The translations under genes were made by a program, and so were the position numbers. This document shows positions 7,972 through 15,408 of a DNA stretch of 20,739 nucleotides, in pieces (within the stretch, counting starts at the first letter, position 1; the number at the start of each line of letters is the position of its first letter). Under the pieces are notes generated by a model. It searched no databases. It was not told the origin of the DNA and saw only the letters and a list, made by a program, of their open reading frames with translations. The DNA is from an uncultured Collinsella sp. (GTDB taxonomy: Bacteria; Actinomycetota; Coriobacteriia; Coriobacteriales; Coriobacteriaceae). The stretch covers positions 1 through 20,739 of the forward strand of contig CATYZE010000034.1 of the NCBI GenBank assembly GCA_958415525.1. The letters are read 5' to 3'.

Positions 7972-7976
7972 TTCCC

Positions 7977-8741
7977 GTGTCCGGAACGGTAATGATGATA
8001 ACGAACGCGCGTAAGGCGTTTGGCGGCAATGAGGTGCTCAGGGATATCTCGCTCGAGGTCAAGCGTGGCGAGGTCGTGGCGATTATCGGGCCTTCGGGTG
8101 GCGGTAAGTCTACGCTGCTGCGTTGCGCCACGCTGCTTGAGACGCTCGACGGCGGCTCGCTCTCGTTTGGCGACCTTGCGGTCGCGACGGACGCGGGCTC
8201 AGGCGCGGTCTATGCGAAGGGCGATGTGCCCAAGCAGGCGCGCTCGCGGTTTGGCCTGGTGTTCCAGAACTACAATCTGTTCCCGCACTATACCGTGATG
8301 AAAAACATCACCGACGCGCCGATCCGCGTGCTCAAGCGCCCGCGCGAGCAAGCGGAGGCCCGTGCACACGAGCTGATTGCGCAGATGGGGCTTACGGGCA
8401 ATGAGAACAAAGTGCCCTGCGAGCTTTCGGGCGGTCAGCAGCAGCGCGTGAGTATCGCCCGCGCCCTTGCGCTCGATCCGGAAATCTTGTTCTTTGACGA
8501 ACCGACCTCGGCACTCGATCCCGAGCTGACGGCCGAGGTGCTGCGTGTCATCAAGGACCTCGCGGCGCAGAATATGACGATGGTGATCGTGACGCACGCG
8601 ATGCAGTTCGCCCGCGACGTTGCCGACCGCGTGGTCTTTATGGATGGCGGCCGCATTGTCGAGGAGGGCACTGCCGAGCAGGTGATCGACCATCCGTGCG
8701 AGCAGCGTACGCGCGAGTTCTTGAGTCGTATCGAGGGATAG
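7977..8741 (+). CDS. Amino-acid ABC transporter, ATP-binding protein
   Basis: Cytosolic ATPase of the importer, 254 residues from GTG 7977; ATG 7965 would add four residues but lacks a ribosome binding site. All nucleotide-site motifs are intact: Walker A GPSGGGKST (38-46), Q-loop Q97 in VFQNYNLFPH, signature LSGGQQQR (150-157), Walker B LFFDEP (171-176) and the H-loop H207 in VTHAM. Residues about 66-90 carry a loop (around DAGSGAVYAKGD) longer than in GlnQ-type proteins but common in this subfamily. It completes the three-gene importer begun at 6290. A strong terminator follows. Confidence 0.96.
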   Translation: MSGTVMMITNARKAFGGNEVLRDISLEVKRGEVVAIIGPSGGGKSTLLRCATLLETLDGGSLSFGDLAVATDAGSGAVYAKGDVPKQARSRFGLVFQNYNLFPHYTVMKNITDAPIRVLKRPREQAEARAHELIAQMGLTGNENKVPCELSGGQQQRVSIARALALDPEILFFDEPTSALDPELTAEVLRVIKDLAAQNMTMVIVTHAMQFARDVADRVVFMDGGRIVEEGTAEQVIDHPCEQRTREFLSRIEG

Positions 8742-8774
8742 GCTCAGGTATTTACTCAACTATTAATTGAGGTG

Positions 8775-8810
8775 AAACCGCCGCAGGTCTTTTGGTCTGC
8801 GGCGGTTTTT
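8775..8810 (+). terminator. Rho-independent terminator of the ABC operon
   Basis: Perfect 12-bp stem (8775-8786 with 8797-8808), a 10-base loop containing TTTT, and a T run at 8806-8810. Confidence 0.92.
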
Positions 8811-8941
8811 ATTCGCATCGGTGGGGCCCAACAATCGCCTTCCATGCCCGCTTTCTCCTCTCGCCGCCCGTATCCATACGCGTGCCGAAAGGTATGCATG
8901 GACAGGTGGCTGCAAGGGTAGGGTGGTGGCATAGGACATTT

Positions 8942-9006
8942 GGAGGGTGAGTCGGCTCGGCTGCCGACCATGCTGCTCCCGGGACGGCACCGACTGCGAA
9001 CTCTCC
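8942..9006 (+). promoter_or_regulatory. Structured leader before the EF-G-like gene, two alternative folds
   Basis: Nested stems: GGAGGGT (8942-8948) with ACTCTCC (9000-9006, one G-U pair), AGTCGG (8950-8955) with CCGACT (8990-8995), and TGCCG (8962-8966) with CGGCA (8985-8989). A competing local hairpin pairs GTCGGC (8951-8956) with GCCGAC (8963-8968) and would break the long-range fold. A further stem, GTCGCG with CGCGAC, lies near 9015-9033 just before the ribosome binding site. It matches no riboswitch class I know. The region 8811-8941 shows no gene. Confidence 0.4.
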
Positions 9007-9050
9007 CCGTTGGCGTCGCGCATCGCGCGCGACCCTGCAAGGAGGTCATC

Positions 9051-11126
9051 ATGGGTGCTCCCAAGACCGGCAACGTAAGGAACGTGGTGCTCGTAGGCCA
9101 AGGCGGGGTGGGCAAGACTTCACTCGCCGAAGCCATGCTCCACCTTTCCGGCAAGACCGCCCGTCTGGGCGGCCACGACGGCACCAAGCCCACGCTCGAC
9201 TATGACCCCGAAGAGGTCAAGCGTGCGTTTTCCATCTCGACGACCATCGCGCCGATTGACTGGAAGGGCGCCCGCATCAACGTGCTCGATGCCCCGTGCT
9301 ATCCCGATTTTATCGGCGACGCCTTTGCCGCGATGAGCGTCTGCGAGACGGCTCTGTTTGTGGTCGACGCCGAGGCCGGCCCGCAGCCGACGACGGTTAA
9401 GCTCTGGTATGCCGCCGAGGACCTGCGTCTGGCGCGTGCGGTGTTCGTAAACCGCCTGTCGCGCTCCGAGGCCAGCTTTGCGACCACAATGGACCTGCTG
9501 CAGGAGCGCTTTGGTACGCGTCTGGGCGCCGTGACTCTTCCCTGGGGCGAGGGCGAGGACTTTGACGGCATCATCGACCTGGTGCGCATGAAGGCGCGCC
9601 ACTGCAACGGCGCCGAGGCCGTTGAGTCGGAGATTCCCGAGGAGTATCGTGCCCAGGCCGAGGAGGCCCACGACCATCTGTGCGAGCTGGTGGCCGAGGC
9701 CGACGACGAGCTGATGATGAAGTATCTGGAAGGCGAGGAGACGCTGACGCAGGAGGAGCTCGAGGGCTTGTTGTCCAAGGCGATCGCCGAGCGCATCTTT
9801 GTGCCGGTCTTTGCGGGCGATTGCATTAAGGAGCAGGGCGTCAACTCGCTGATGGACGACATTGCCACGTACTTCCCGGCGCCGACCGACTACGGCGAGA
9901 TGCCGCTCATCGACGGCGATTCGCTTAAGATTTCGAGTGACGATGACCGTCCGGTGGCGTTTGTGTTTAAGACGCTGGCCGACCCGCAGCAGGGCCGCAT
10001 CAGCTTTATCAAGGTGCTGACGGGCACGCTTGAGCCGGGTCTTGAGTTGGTCAACGCGCGTACCCGCAAGAGCGATCGTTTGGCTCACTTGTATGTGATG
10101 TGCGGCCGCGATATGACCGAGGTTGGCCATGCCTATGCCGGCGACATCATCGTGGCGCCCAAGCTGGCTGCCGAGACGGGCGATACGCTCTCGATTACCG
10201 GCAAGGTCGAGGCGGCGGCGTTTAAGTTCCCCAACTCGCAGTACCGCATCGCCATTGAGGCCGAGAATCGCGGCGACGAAGAGAAACTCTACACGTTTAT
10301 CGAGAAGGCCTGCAAGGCAGACCCGACCATGAGCATCGACCGCGACGAGGAGACTGGCCAGACCATTATCTCCGCCGTTGGTGAGGCACAGGTTTCGGTG
10401 CTGCTCAACCGTCTGGAGGACCGCACCAAGGTCGCCGCCAAGAGCGTGCCGATCCGCATTCCGTATCGCGAGACCATCCGCCGCACGGCGAGCGCCCAGG
10501 GTCGCCACAAGAAGCAGACCGGCGGCGCCGGTCAGTACGGCGACTGCTGGCTGCGCGTGGAGCCGCTCATTGGGCCCGACGGTACGAGCGACGGCTATGA
10601 GTTTGTTGACGAGGTCGTGGGTGGCCGCATCCCGCGCTCGCTCATCCCCGCCGTGGACAAGGGCGTCCAGGAGACCATGAAGGACGGTATTGTTGCTGGC
10701 TACCCGCTCACGGGCATTCGCGTCGCGGTGTACGACGGTTCGTATCACAGCGTCGACTCCAACGAGATGGCGTTCCGCGCGGCGGCTCGCATTGGCCTGC
10801 GCAAGGCGTGCGCCGATGCTGACCCAGTGGTGCTGGAGCCCATCGAGGAGATCACCGTGACCATTCCCGAGAGCTATGCCGGCGCCGTGATGGGCGACAT
10901 CTCGGCCTCGCGCGGTCGCGTGACGGGCATGGAGACCGATGAGCGCGGCGATACCGTGGTCATCGCCCAGGCTCCGCTCGCCGAGCTGACGGATTACTCG
11001 ACGCGCCTGCGCTCCATCACGCGCGGCACGGGCGACTTTACCATGAAGCCCGCCGGCTACGAGCAGGTGCCCTATGACGTTCAGGCCAAGCTGGTCGAAC
11101 GCTATGAGGAAGGCCGCGCCAAGTAG
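9051..11126 (+). CDS. Elongation factor G-like GTPase (EF-G2 type)
   Basis: Paralogue of translation factor EF-G, 691 residues. ATG 9051 follows AAGGAGG (9039-9045); the open frame extends upstream, but those codons are leader sequence. G1 is intact (GQGGVGKT, 16-23). G3 reads DAPCYPDF (80-87) in place of DTPGHVDF, so the histidine normally needed for ribosome-stimulated hydrolysis is a tyrosine (Y84). G4 reads NRLS (134-137) in place of NKxD. Domain II follows near 300-390. Domain IV is recognisable by QGRHKKQTGGAGQYG (about 483-497), and the EF-G C-terminal domain includes ISASRGRVTGM. Family relatives are annotated as EF-G2 or FusA2; their role in translation is unsettled. Monocistronic, with its own leader and terminator. 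Confidence 0.88.
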   Translation: MGAPKTGNVRNVVLVGQGGVGKTSLAEAMLHLSGKTARLGGHDGTKPTLDYDPEEVKRAFSISTTIAPIDWKGARINVLDAPCYPDFIGDAFAAMSVCETALFVVDAEAGPQPTTVKLWYAAEDLRLARAVFVNRLSRSEASFATTMDLLQERFGTRLGAVTLPWGEGEDFDGIIDLVRMKARHCNGAEAVESEIPEEYRAQAEEAHDHLCELVAEADDELMMKYLEGEETLTQEELEGLLSKAIAERIFVPVFAGDCIKEQGVNSLMDDIATYFPAPTDYGEMPLIDGDSLKISSDDDRPVAFVFKTLADPQQGRISFIKVLTGTLEPGLELVNARTRKSDRLAHLYVMCGRDMTEVGHAYAGDIIVAPKLAAETGDTLSITGKVEAAAFKFPNSQYRIAIEAENRGDEEKLYTFIEKACKADPTMSIDRDEETGQTIISAVGEAQVSVLLNRLEDRTKVAAKSVPIRIPYRETIRRTASAQGRHKKQTGGAGQYGDCWLRVEPLIGPDGTSDGYEFVDEVVGGRIPRSLIPAVDKGVQETMKDGIVAGYPLTGIRVAVYDGSYHSVDSNEMAFRAAARIGLRKACADADPVVLEPIEEITVTIPESYAGAVMGDISASRGRVTGMETDERGDTVVIAQAPLAELTDYSTRLRSITRGTGDFTMKPAGYEQVPYDVQAKLVERYEEGRAK

Positions 11127-11163
11127 CGTGTGATTTTGTCTGCAACATGTCCGCTGGTAGATA

Positions 11164-11196
11164 GACCGCCCCGGCTATGTGCCGGGGCGGTCTTTT
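11164..11196 (+). terminator. Rho-independent terminator of the EF-G-like gene
   Basis: Perfect 12-bp stem (11164-11175 with 11181-11192), a 5-base loop TATGT, then TTTT. Thirty-seven bases after the stop codon. Confidence 0.93.
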
Positions 11197-11262
11197 GATC
11201 GCATGCGACGGAAGGATTGCGGATTATTTTTGCTTTGGGGTGATGCGGCGGCGTGGTCGACG

Positions 11263-12246
11263 TTAATCCCCCGAAGCCTGATTGCGGCCGGTCGCGTAGT
11301 CAATCTGCACGTGCGGCTGAAGGTTGTAGCAGTACACATGGAAGCAGAGCGTCTTGCCGTGATCCTCGACCGATTGCGCCTCTAGGCGCACGCCGCGGCA
11401 GACGAGCTCTTCTTCGTTGTACATGGGCGTGACGCGGTAGAGCACGTGGTTGCCTGTGTCGCGGATATAGTTGAGAATCCGTTCCTCAAAAGGCAGCATG
11501 CCCGTCTCGTTGAGGTAGCGTGTGCCGGTGAGCAAGTTTTTGCGGTTGGCGTTTTCGCCGCAGAGCGACCAGGCGATCAGGTGACAGCGGTTGTAGAGGC
11601 TCTCGCCCGGAATAAAGTCGTAGCGTTGCTGGTGCCAGCCGGCAGGATGGATACGTGAGATATCGCCGCGCTTTCCCTGTCCGAGCGACTCGGGGCCTAC
11701 GCAGGCGAGCGCCTTGCGAGTGCGGCCTAGGCTGTCGAGCTTGGAGAATTTCTTAAAGCAACCTTCTTCGGCGGCTCGTTCGTATTCTTCAAGCGTGAAC
11801 GACGGCGTCCCCAGTGCATGTGTGCTGTCGGCGCGCAGGGCAACGTAGGGGTTGCCCGCATAGTCGGGAATGCTGCTCAGGTATACTCCGCGGGCGCGCT
11901 CGAGGTCGGGGTTTTCGACCTCGTCGATGGGGGTGATGGAGCCGTCCGGGCCGGTGTCGCCGCCGGTGTCGGTTGTGGTGGCCTCGGAGTCATCGCCGGC
12001 GTTCGGGCTGCCTTCGGAGTCCGCGGAGCTTGCCGTCCCCGATTCGAGTCGGGCGACCAGATCGGCCTCGTCTTCGGTGCGGCTAGGGCTTTCATTTTGC
12101 TTTTCGGCTAGAGCCGCCGCCTGCTCGTCACTTTGCGGCGACAACAGCTTGGGAGCTCCGTCGAGCGATCCCGTAAACAGCGCAAACCCCAGCACCACGG
12201 CGGTGCCGATGGAAAGTACTTGCTTGTAGGCGGACTTGCGCGACAT
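11263..12246 (-). CDS. Secreted or membrane-anchored DNA/RNA non-specific endonuclease
   Basis: Predicted exported nuclease of the beta-beta-alpha metal (EndA/NucA-like) family, 327 residues. TGGAG lies five bases before the ATG. Residues about 9-26 form a hydrophobic signal or anchor (VLSIGTAVVLGFALF) after a basic start. Residues 40-110 are an acidic Ser/Thr/Gly/Asp-rich linker. The nuclease domain carries YNRCHLIAWSLCGENANRKN (218-237), with H222 as general base and N237 as probable metal ligand, then LLTGTRYLN, typical of Gram-positive family members. Possible roles are DNA uptake, nutrient scavenging or breakdown of host DNA. Flanked by a terminator and a palindrome, so it is transcribed alone. 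Confidence 0.88.
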   Translation of the reverse strand: MSRKSAYKQVLSIGTAVVLGFALFTGSLDGAPKLLSPQSDEQAAALAEKQNESPSRTEDEADLVARLESGTASSADSEGSPNAGDDSEATTTDTGGDTGPDGSITPIDEVENPDLERARGVYLSSIPDYAGNPYVALRADSTHALGTPSFTLEEYERAAEEGCFKKFSKLDSLGRTRKALACVGPESLGQGKRGDISRIHPAGWHQQRYDFIPGESLYNRCHLIAWSLCGENANRKNLLTGTRYLNETGMLPFEERILNYIRDTGNHVLYRVTPMYNEEELVCRGVRLEAQSVEDHGKTLCFHVYCYNLQPHVQIDYATGRNQASGD

Positions 12247-12331
12247 TGCGGCTCCAGGATAGTCGGTTGGGAATCTACCAGTCTAGCAGGTGCCGTCGCA
12301 GGTCATTCGATCGAACAAATACTTAAGATTT

Positions 12332-12360
12332 GGGACAAACACTCCTGATTACTTTGTCCC
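12332..12360. repeat. GGGACAAA palindrome (REP-like)
   Basis: GGGACAAA (12332-12339) and TTTGTCCC (12353-12360) flank a 13-base centre. It lies six bases downstream of the LacI-family stop codon and may also act as that gene's transcript end, although no T run follows on the minus strand. Confidence 0.6.
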
Positions 12361-12365
12361 GCGGT

Positions 12366-13376
12366 CTAGATCGAGGTGGAGTCGAGCCAGTTGAGCTTGC
12401 ACTCGAGGATGCGCTGCTCGCCGGGTTCGCTGCTGCCGTCAAGCAGGGCGAGCAGCATCTCGGCCGCCTCGCGGCCTTCCTGGTCGACGGGCTCGATGAT
12501 GGTGGAGACGGTGGGCGTGGTGAGATTGGTCCAGTCTTCGCAGTTGAGTCCCAAAAGGCCGATCTGCTGCGGAAGCAGATGCGCCATAGGCTGAAGCGCC
12601 TTGTAGACACGGGGAAGTGCCCATTGGTTTTGTACAAAGATAAGCGTGCGCTTGGCGGGATTGAGCTTGTACTTAAAGTACTCGGTGAGTTCGCTGATTG
12701 ACGGCTTGTTGTGGTCGATGGGGATGGCTTTGTAGAGCTGCCCGTTTGCGGCCAGCGCCTCGGCATAGCCCTGGAAACGCTCCATGCGGGTGCGCATTTC
12801 GGTCATATTGGCGGCGATGGAAAAGAAATCTTCGTAGCCGGCATCGAGCAGCGCCTGCGTGGCGTTGTATACGCCGTCGTAGAGGTTGGTTTTTATCCAG
12901 CTGGTGCCCGGGCTATAGATGGCCGCATCGAAGAAGACGACCGGCTTACCGGCGCGCCTAATGCGGTCGTGGACGGCTTTGAAGTTTGCCGTGGGCTGGA
13001 TGATAAAGCCATCGACGCCCAACGAGAGCATCTTTTCGACGTACATGAGCTCGGTGTCGGGATTGAAGTTGCTCGTGCAAACGACCGTCTGATAGCCCGC
13101 AGGGAGCATGACCTGTTCCATGCCGTTGAGGACAAGTCCTGCCCACTTGTTGGTGTTGTCCAAAATGATAATGGCGATGACGTGGGTTTGCTTGCCGGTG
13201 AGCGTCTGCGCCTGCGCGTTGGGAACGTATCCGAGTTCCTTGATGACGCGCGCAATCTTCGCCTGCGTTTTCTCGCTGAGCTTATCCCGTTTGTCGTTGA
13301 GGTAGTACGAGACGCTTGCCGTTGAGGTCCCTGCCTCGCGAGCGACGTCTGCAATCGTAACGCGCTGTTTTGCCAC
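12366..13376 (-). CDS. LacI-family transcriptional regulator
   Basis: DNA-binding sugar-responsive repressor, 336 residues. I choose GTG at 13376-13374 because AAGGAG (complement of 13382-13387) lies five bases upstream and the protein then begins MAKQRVTIADVAREAG, the standard LacI headpiece. The longer frame reaching 13484 adds a non-conserved Pro/Gly-rich stretch. The helix-turn-helix (VTIADVAREAGTSTASVSYY) and hinge helix (NAQAQTLTGKQT) are followed by a periplasmic-binding-like effector domain. The gene is transcribed divergently from the PTS/transaldolase/transketolase operon across a 415-base gap, so that operon is its most likely target and its inducer is probably the imported sugar or its phosphate. 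Confidence 0.93.
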   Translation of the reverse strand: MAKQRVTIADVAREAGTSTASVSYYLNDKRDKLSEKTQAKIARVIKELGYVPNAQAQTLTGKQTHVIAIIILDNTNKWAGLVLNGMEQVMLPAGYQTVVCTSNFNPDTELMYVEKMLSLGVDGFIIQPTANFKAVHDRIRRAGKPVVFFDAAIYSPGTSWIKTNLYDGVYNATQALLDAGYEDFFSIAANMTEMRTRMERFQGYAEALAANGQLYKAIPIDHNKPSISELTEYFKYKLNPAKRTLIFVQNQWALPRVYKALQPMAHLLPQQIGLLGLNCEDWTNLTTPTVSTIIEPVDQEGREAAEMLLALLDGSSEPGEQRILECKLNWLDSTSI

Positions 13377-13381
13377 AGCGA

Positions 13382-13387
13382 CTCCTT
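13382..13387 (-). promoter_or_regulatory. Ribosome binding site fixing the LacI GTG start
   Basis: Reads AAGGAG on the minus strand, five bases from GTG 13376. No comparable site precedes the longer start at 13484. Confidence 0.75.
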
Positions 13388-13601
13388 CCGACAGATGAAC
13401 GTTTCCCGGCTTGGTGCTTTGAGTTTTGGGCGCGGGTGCTTCTCCTGTTGGTGCCCCCTCCCGCCCTTCATGAGTATGCAACAATGCGGCGCTTGCGGGC
13501 CACCTAAATCCAAGACAGATATATGAGTTTGCCGTCCACCGAGAAAATCAAATACTTCTTGACTTTTTAAATCGAGGTTAAAAACGCAGGATTCGATTTT
13601 G

Positions 13602-13615
13602 GTTAAACGCATAAC
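13602..13615. promoter_or_regulatory. Candidate LacI-type operator GTTAAACGCATAAC
   Basis: GTTA and TAAC arms around a central CG, the usual form of LacI-family sites, in the divergent gap. A related GGTTAAAAACGCA occurs at 13577-13589. The rest of the 13377-13791 gap holds the PTS promoter and small leader hairpins, and no gene. Confidence 0.45.
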
Positions 13616-13645
13616 TAATGAGCATAACCAACGCTCTGACCTGCG

Positions 13646-13659
13646 CGTTTACCGAAACG
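13646..13659. promoter_or_regulatory. Second candidate operator CGTTTACCGAAACG
   Basis: Perfect 5-base arms (CGTTT/AAACG) around ACCG, immediately upstream of the predicted -35 box of the PTS operon. Confidence 0.35.
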
Positions 13660-13661
13660 AG

Positions 13662-13691
13662 CTGGCATTAAGAAAAGTGAGCACCTATATT
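13662..13691 (+). promoter_or_regulatory. Candidate promoter of the PTS operon
   Basis: CTGGCA (13662-13667), an 18-base spacer, then TATATT (13686-13691). The leader to the start codon would be about 95 bases and contains a CGGAGGCCTCCG palindrome (13736-13747) and TTGCG-CA-CGCAA (13759-13770). Confidence 0.45.
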
Positions 13692-13791
13692 GGTCTTGTC
13701 GAAAAGACAGCAAGTCCAAACGGCAGGGGATGCTCCGGAGGCCTCCGCAAACGGTATCTTGCGCACGCAACTCTATGAAAAGAGGGAAGCA

Positions 13792-15264
13792 ATGAAGATC
13801 GTAGGCGTTGCCGCCTGTACCGTGGGTATCGCCCACACGTATATGGCTCAGAAGGCGATTCAGGACGAATGCGCCGCTCGAGGCATCGAGTGCAAGGTCG
13901 AGGCTCAGGGTGGTCTGGGTATCGAGAACGAGCTCACGCAGGAAGATGTTGATTCCGCCGACCTGGTCCTGGAGTCCGTCGACGTGGGTGTCGAGAACGA
14001 GGACCGCTTTGAGCAGAAGATGGCCGAGGGCAAGTTCCTAAAGGTCGGCACTTCCGATGTGATTGCCGATCCGGTCAAGATCATCGATCAGGCTGTCGAG
14101 ATTATCAAGGCGACGGGTGGAGCGGTTGACGCTCCTAAGGCCGAGGCCAAGGCAGAGAAGAAGGCCGTCTCCGCTGCCCCGCAGGCCCCGACACCGGCGT
14201 CCAAGCAGTCCATCTTTGCCGATCCCGGTAAGACGCTGCTCAATGCATTCAATACCGGCGTTTCCTATTTTATCCCCATCGTCGTTATCGGTGGCGTGTT
14301 CCTTGCATTCTCGTTGGCATCCGGCACCGCCGGCGCCAGCGGCATGGAGGTCACCAACCCGCTGATGGCGAGCCTTAACACCATCGGCATGGCCGGCATC
14401 TCCATGATGATCCCGGTGCTTGCGGCATACATCGCCTACTCGATGGCCGGCAAGCCCGCACTTGCCCCCGGTTTTGTCCTGGGCTATCTGGTCAACAACG
14501 CCGTCGTCACTCCCAGCGGCAACAGCGTCTCGACCGGTTTCTTGGGCGCCATGATCATGGCGGTCATCTGCGGCTACTTTGTCCGCTGGATGAAGACCTG
14601 GAAGGTCAACAACACCATCCAGACCATCATGCCGATCCTGATCATCCCGATTCTGACCTCGCTCGTCCTGGGCATGGCCTACATCTACATCTTGGCCACG
14701 CCGCTTGGCTTTGTGATGGACTGGCTCACCAGCGTGCTCGGTAGCCTGCAGGGCGGCTCCGCCGTCGTCCTGGGCCTGGTCATCGGCGTTATGACCGCCT
14801 TCGATATGGGTGGCCCCATCAACAAGACCGCCTCGACCTTTACCATGGCCATCATGGCCTCCGGCATCTATGGCCCCAACGGCATGTTCCGCGTCGCCGT
14901 CGCCATTCCCCCGATCGCCTGCGGTCTTGCCGCGCTCATCGCCAAGAACAAGTTCGATGACGCCGACCGCCAGATGGGCATCTCCGCACTGTTCATGGGC
15001 TGCATCGGTATTACCGAGGGCGCCATTCCCTTCGCGGTCAAGGATCTTGGCCACACCCTGCCCGGCATCTGCATCGGCTCTGCCGTAGGCGCGGCTCTCG
15101 CCGCCTTCCAGGGTATCGACTGCTACGTCCCGCACGGTGGCTTTATCGTCGCCCTGGCCACGAACAACGTCGCGCTGTTCTGCCTGGACATCGTGATCGG
15201 CTCCGTGGTCGCCGCCGCGATCCTGATCGCCATGAAGCCCAAGCTCGGCAAGCAGGCTAAGTAA
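13792..15264 (+). CDS. PTS fructose-family transporter subunit EIIBC
   Basis: Membrane sugar permease and phosphotransfer protein, 490 residues. ATG 13792 follows GAGGGA. The EIIB domain (1 to about 103) has its phospho-cysteine C9 in AACTVGIAHTYMA; the family usually has ACPTGIAHT, so Pro-Thr is replaced by Thr-Val here. An Ala/Lys/Glu/Pro linker (about 110-142) leads to the EIIC domain with about ten hydrophobic segments, FDMGGPINKTAS and the substrate-site GITEGAIPFAV. It lacks EIIA, which is encoded separately as the last gene of the operon (19410). Members of this family transport fructose, mannose derivatives, 2-O-mannosylglycerate or other sugars, so the substrate is open. Confidence 0.94.
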   Translation: MKIVGVAACTVGIAHTYMAQKAIQDECAARGIECKVEAQGGLGIENELTQEDVDSADLVLESVDVGVENEDRFEQKMAEGKFLKVGTSDVIADPVKIIDQAVEIIKATGGAVDAPKAEAKAEKKAVSAAPQAPTPASKQSIFADPGKTLLNAFNTGVSYFIPIVVIGGVFLAFSLASGTAGASGMEVTNPLMASLNTIGMAGISMMIPVLAAYIAYSMAGKPALAPGFVLGYLVNNAVVTPSGNSVSTGFLGAMIMAVICGYFVRWMKTWKVNNTIQTIMPILIIPILTSLVLGMAYIYILATPLGFVMDWLTSVLGSLQGGSAVVLGLVIGVMTAFDMGGPINKTASTFTMAIMASGIYGPNGMFRVAVAIPPIACGLAALIAKNKFDDADRQMGISALFMGCIGITEGAIPFAVKDLGHTLPGICIGSAVGAALAAFQGIDCYVPHGGFIVALATNNVALFCLDIVIGSVVAAAILIAMKPKLGKQAK

Positions 15265-15278
15265 ACCTTAAAGGACTC

Positions 15279-15316
15279 CGGTTGCGCGGAGGGCTGGATT
15301 TGACTCCGCGCAACCG
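15279..15316 (+). other. Intra-operon hairpin after EIIBC
   Basis: Perfect 13-bp stem (15279-15291 with 15304-15316), 12-base loop, no T run. A weaker 7-bp hairpin follows at 15349-15366. Together they suggest processing or differential stability between EIIBC and the downstream genes. Confidence 0.65.
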
Positions 15317-15408
15317 CCCCTACACAACAAAATCCATCCGTACTGATAGGGCCCACATCTGGGTCCCAGGGAACTTTTGTCAAAAATCCTCTGGAGAAGG
15401 AGAACAAA

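Noticed and set aside
8942..9006. tRNA-like shape: 7-bp acceptor-like stem over 65 bases
   Set aside because: No T-arm sequence, no D-arm or anticodon arm of normal size and no CCA end. Better explained as a leader structure.
9120..10748. A 542-codon open frame on the minus strand inside the EF-G-like gene
   Set aside because: It is antisense to a clear EF-G family gene, has no recognisable domain and no ribosome binding site; high GC creates such mirror frames. The same applies to minus-strand frames at 3551-4759, 14038-15135, 15268-16815 and 18456-19742, and plus-strand frames at 4392-4811 and 5100-6008.
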